DNA from: Bacteroidales bacterium
GTDB taxonomy: Bacteria > Bacteroidota > Bacteroidia > Bacteroidales > NBLH01
Direction of reading: 5' to 3'
NCBI GenBank assembly: GCA_027083715.1
Contig: JALWNR010000201.1
Location: 1 to 5,865 of the forward strand
DNA length: 5,865 bases
Shown here: positions 5,716 to 5,865 of the stretch, piece by piece
Layout of the letters: each line of letters begins with the position of its first letter
Position numbering within the stretch: the stretch's first letter is position 1
Program-made: the position numbers and the translations under genes
Notes under the pieces: generated by a model
The model's database searches: none
The model's input: the letters and a program-made list of their open reading frames with translations, nothing else
What the model was told of the DNA's origin: nothing

Positions 5716-5865
5716 TCCACTAAAATAAAAGACTACGTTTATTTTATCCATTGTTAATACATTAATCCAAGTATGACTTTTATGAATCATGAATCTTTCA
5801 TGGACTTTATTCAAGCATAAAACTATATTAAGCTGACAATCAATAAATTGACAACAATAATAAAC

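Larger units (their letters stand above)
5526..5865. other. Upstream region of the DUF1800-DUF1501 operon
   Basis: Very AT-rich, with no credible gene. Two tiny frames (5773-5820 plus, 15 residues; 5751-5698 minus, 17 residues) look like chance. It holds a candidate -7 box at 5613-5606, a perfect 13-bp inverted repeat at 5631-5661 and another at 5693-5715 (listed separately), and a tandem ATGAATC pair at 5782-5795. The clustering fits a regulated promoter for the minus-strand genes. Confidence 0.5.

Noticed and set aside
5698..5751. 17-codon minus-strand ORF MDKINVVFYFSGCSSEI with a lipobox-like SGC
   Set aside because: Too short, no promoter assigned, and frames of this size are expected by chance in AT-rich DNA.
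5773..5820. 15-codon plus-strand ORF and the ATGAATC tandem at 5782-5795
   Set aside because: A single 7-bp duplication and a tiny frame; no supporting signal.
1..5865. CRISPR array, tRNA, rRNA, insertion sequence or a known defence system
   Set aside because: No regularly spaced repeats, cloverleaf, rRNA-like sequence, transposase or defence-family domain was seen.

Overview
This is an AT-rich bacterial window that reads as Bacteroidota. The main evidence is a type IX secretion (T9SS) C-terminal sorting domain on one protein, starts with A-rich leaders instead of Shine-Dalgarno sites, and promoter-like sequences of the Bacteroidota form (TTTG ... TAnnTTTG). The genus cannot be told from the sequence.

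Layout, left to right. Positions 1-435 hold no ordinary protein gene. They do hold a compact minus-strand unit that looks like a small RNA of about 110 nt: a TTTG-N20-TAGATTTG promoter (358-327) and a GC-rich hairpin followed by six T (236-211). Diverging from it, a complete plus-strand PHP-family histidinol-phosphatase gene runs 436-1287. A 177-bp AT-rich gap without a clear terminator separates it from three genes on the minus strand.

In transcription order the minus-strand genes are a DUF1800 protein (5525-3870), a DUF1501 protein (3807-2152) and a small lipoprotein of unrecognised family (1938-1465). DUF1800 and DUF1501 are 62 bp apart and very probably one operon; this pairing is common in Bacteroidota and other phyla, but its biochemical role is not established. 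The DUF1501 protein has a twin-arginine signal at its N-terminus and a T9SS type A sorting domain at its C-terminus, so it should leave the cytoplasm folded and end at the cell surface or outside. The DUF1800 protein has no signal peptide and no room for one, so it either stays inside or is carried out with a partner. The lipoprotein lies 213 bp further on, behind a GC-richer, palindrome-filled intergenic element, so its membership of the operon is uncertain.

Positions 5526-5865 form the upstream region of the operon, with a candidate -7 box, a perfect 13-bp inverted repeat next to it and a second inverted repeat further up. The least ordinary signals are the putative small RNA with pyrimidine-rich loops, the Tat plus T9SS combination beside a signal-less partner, and a run of eight G inside the DUF1501 gene.
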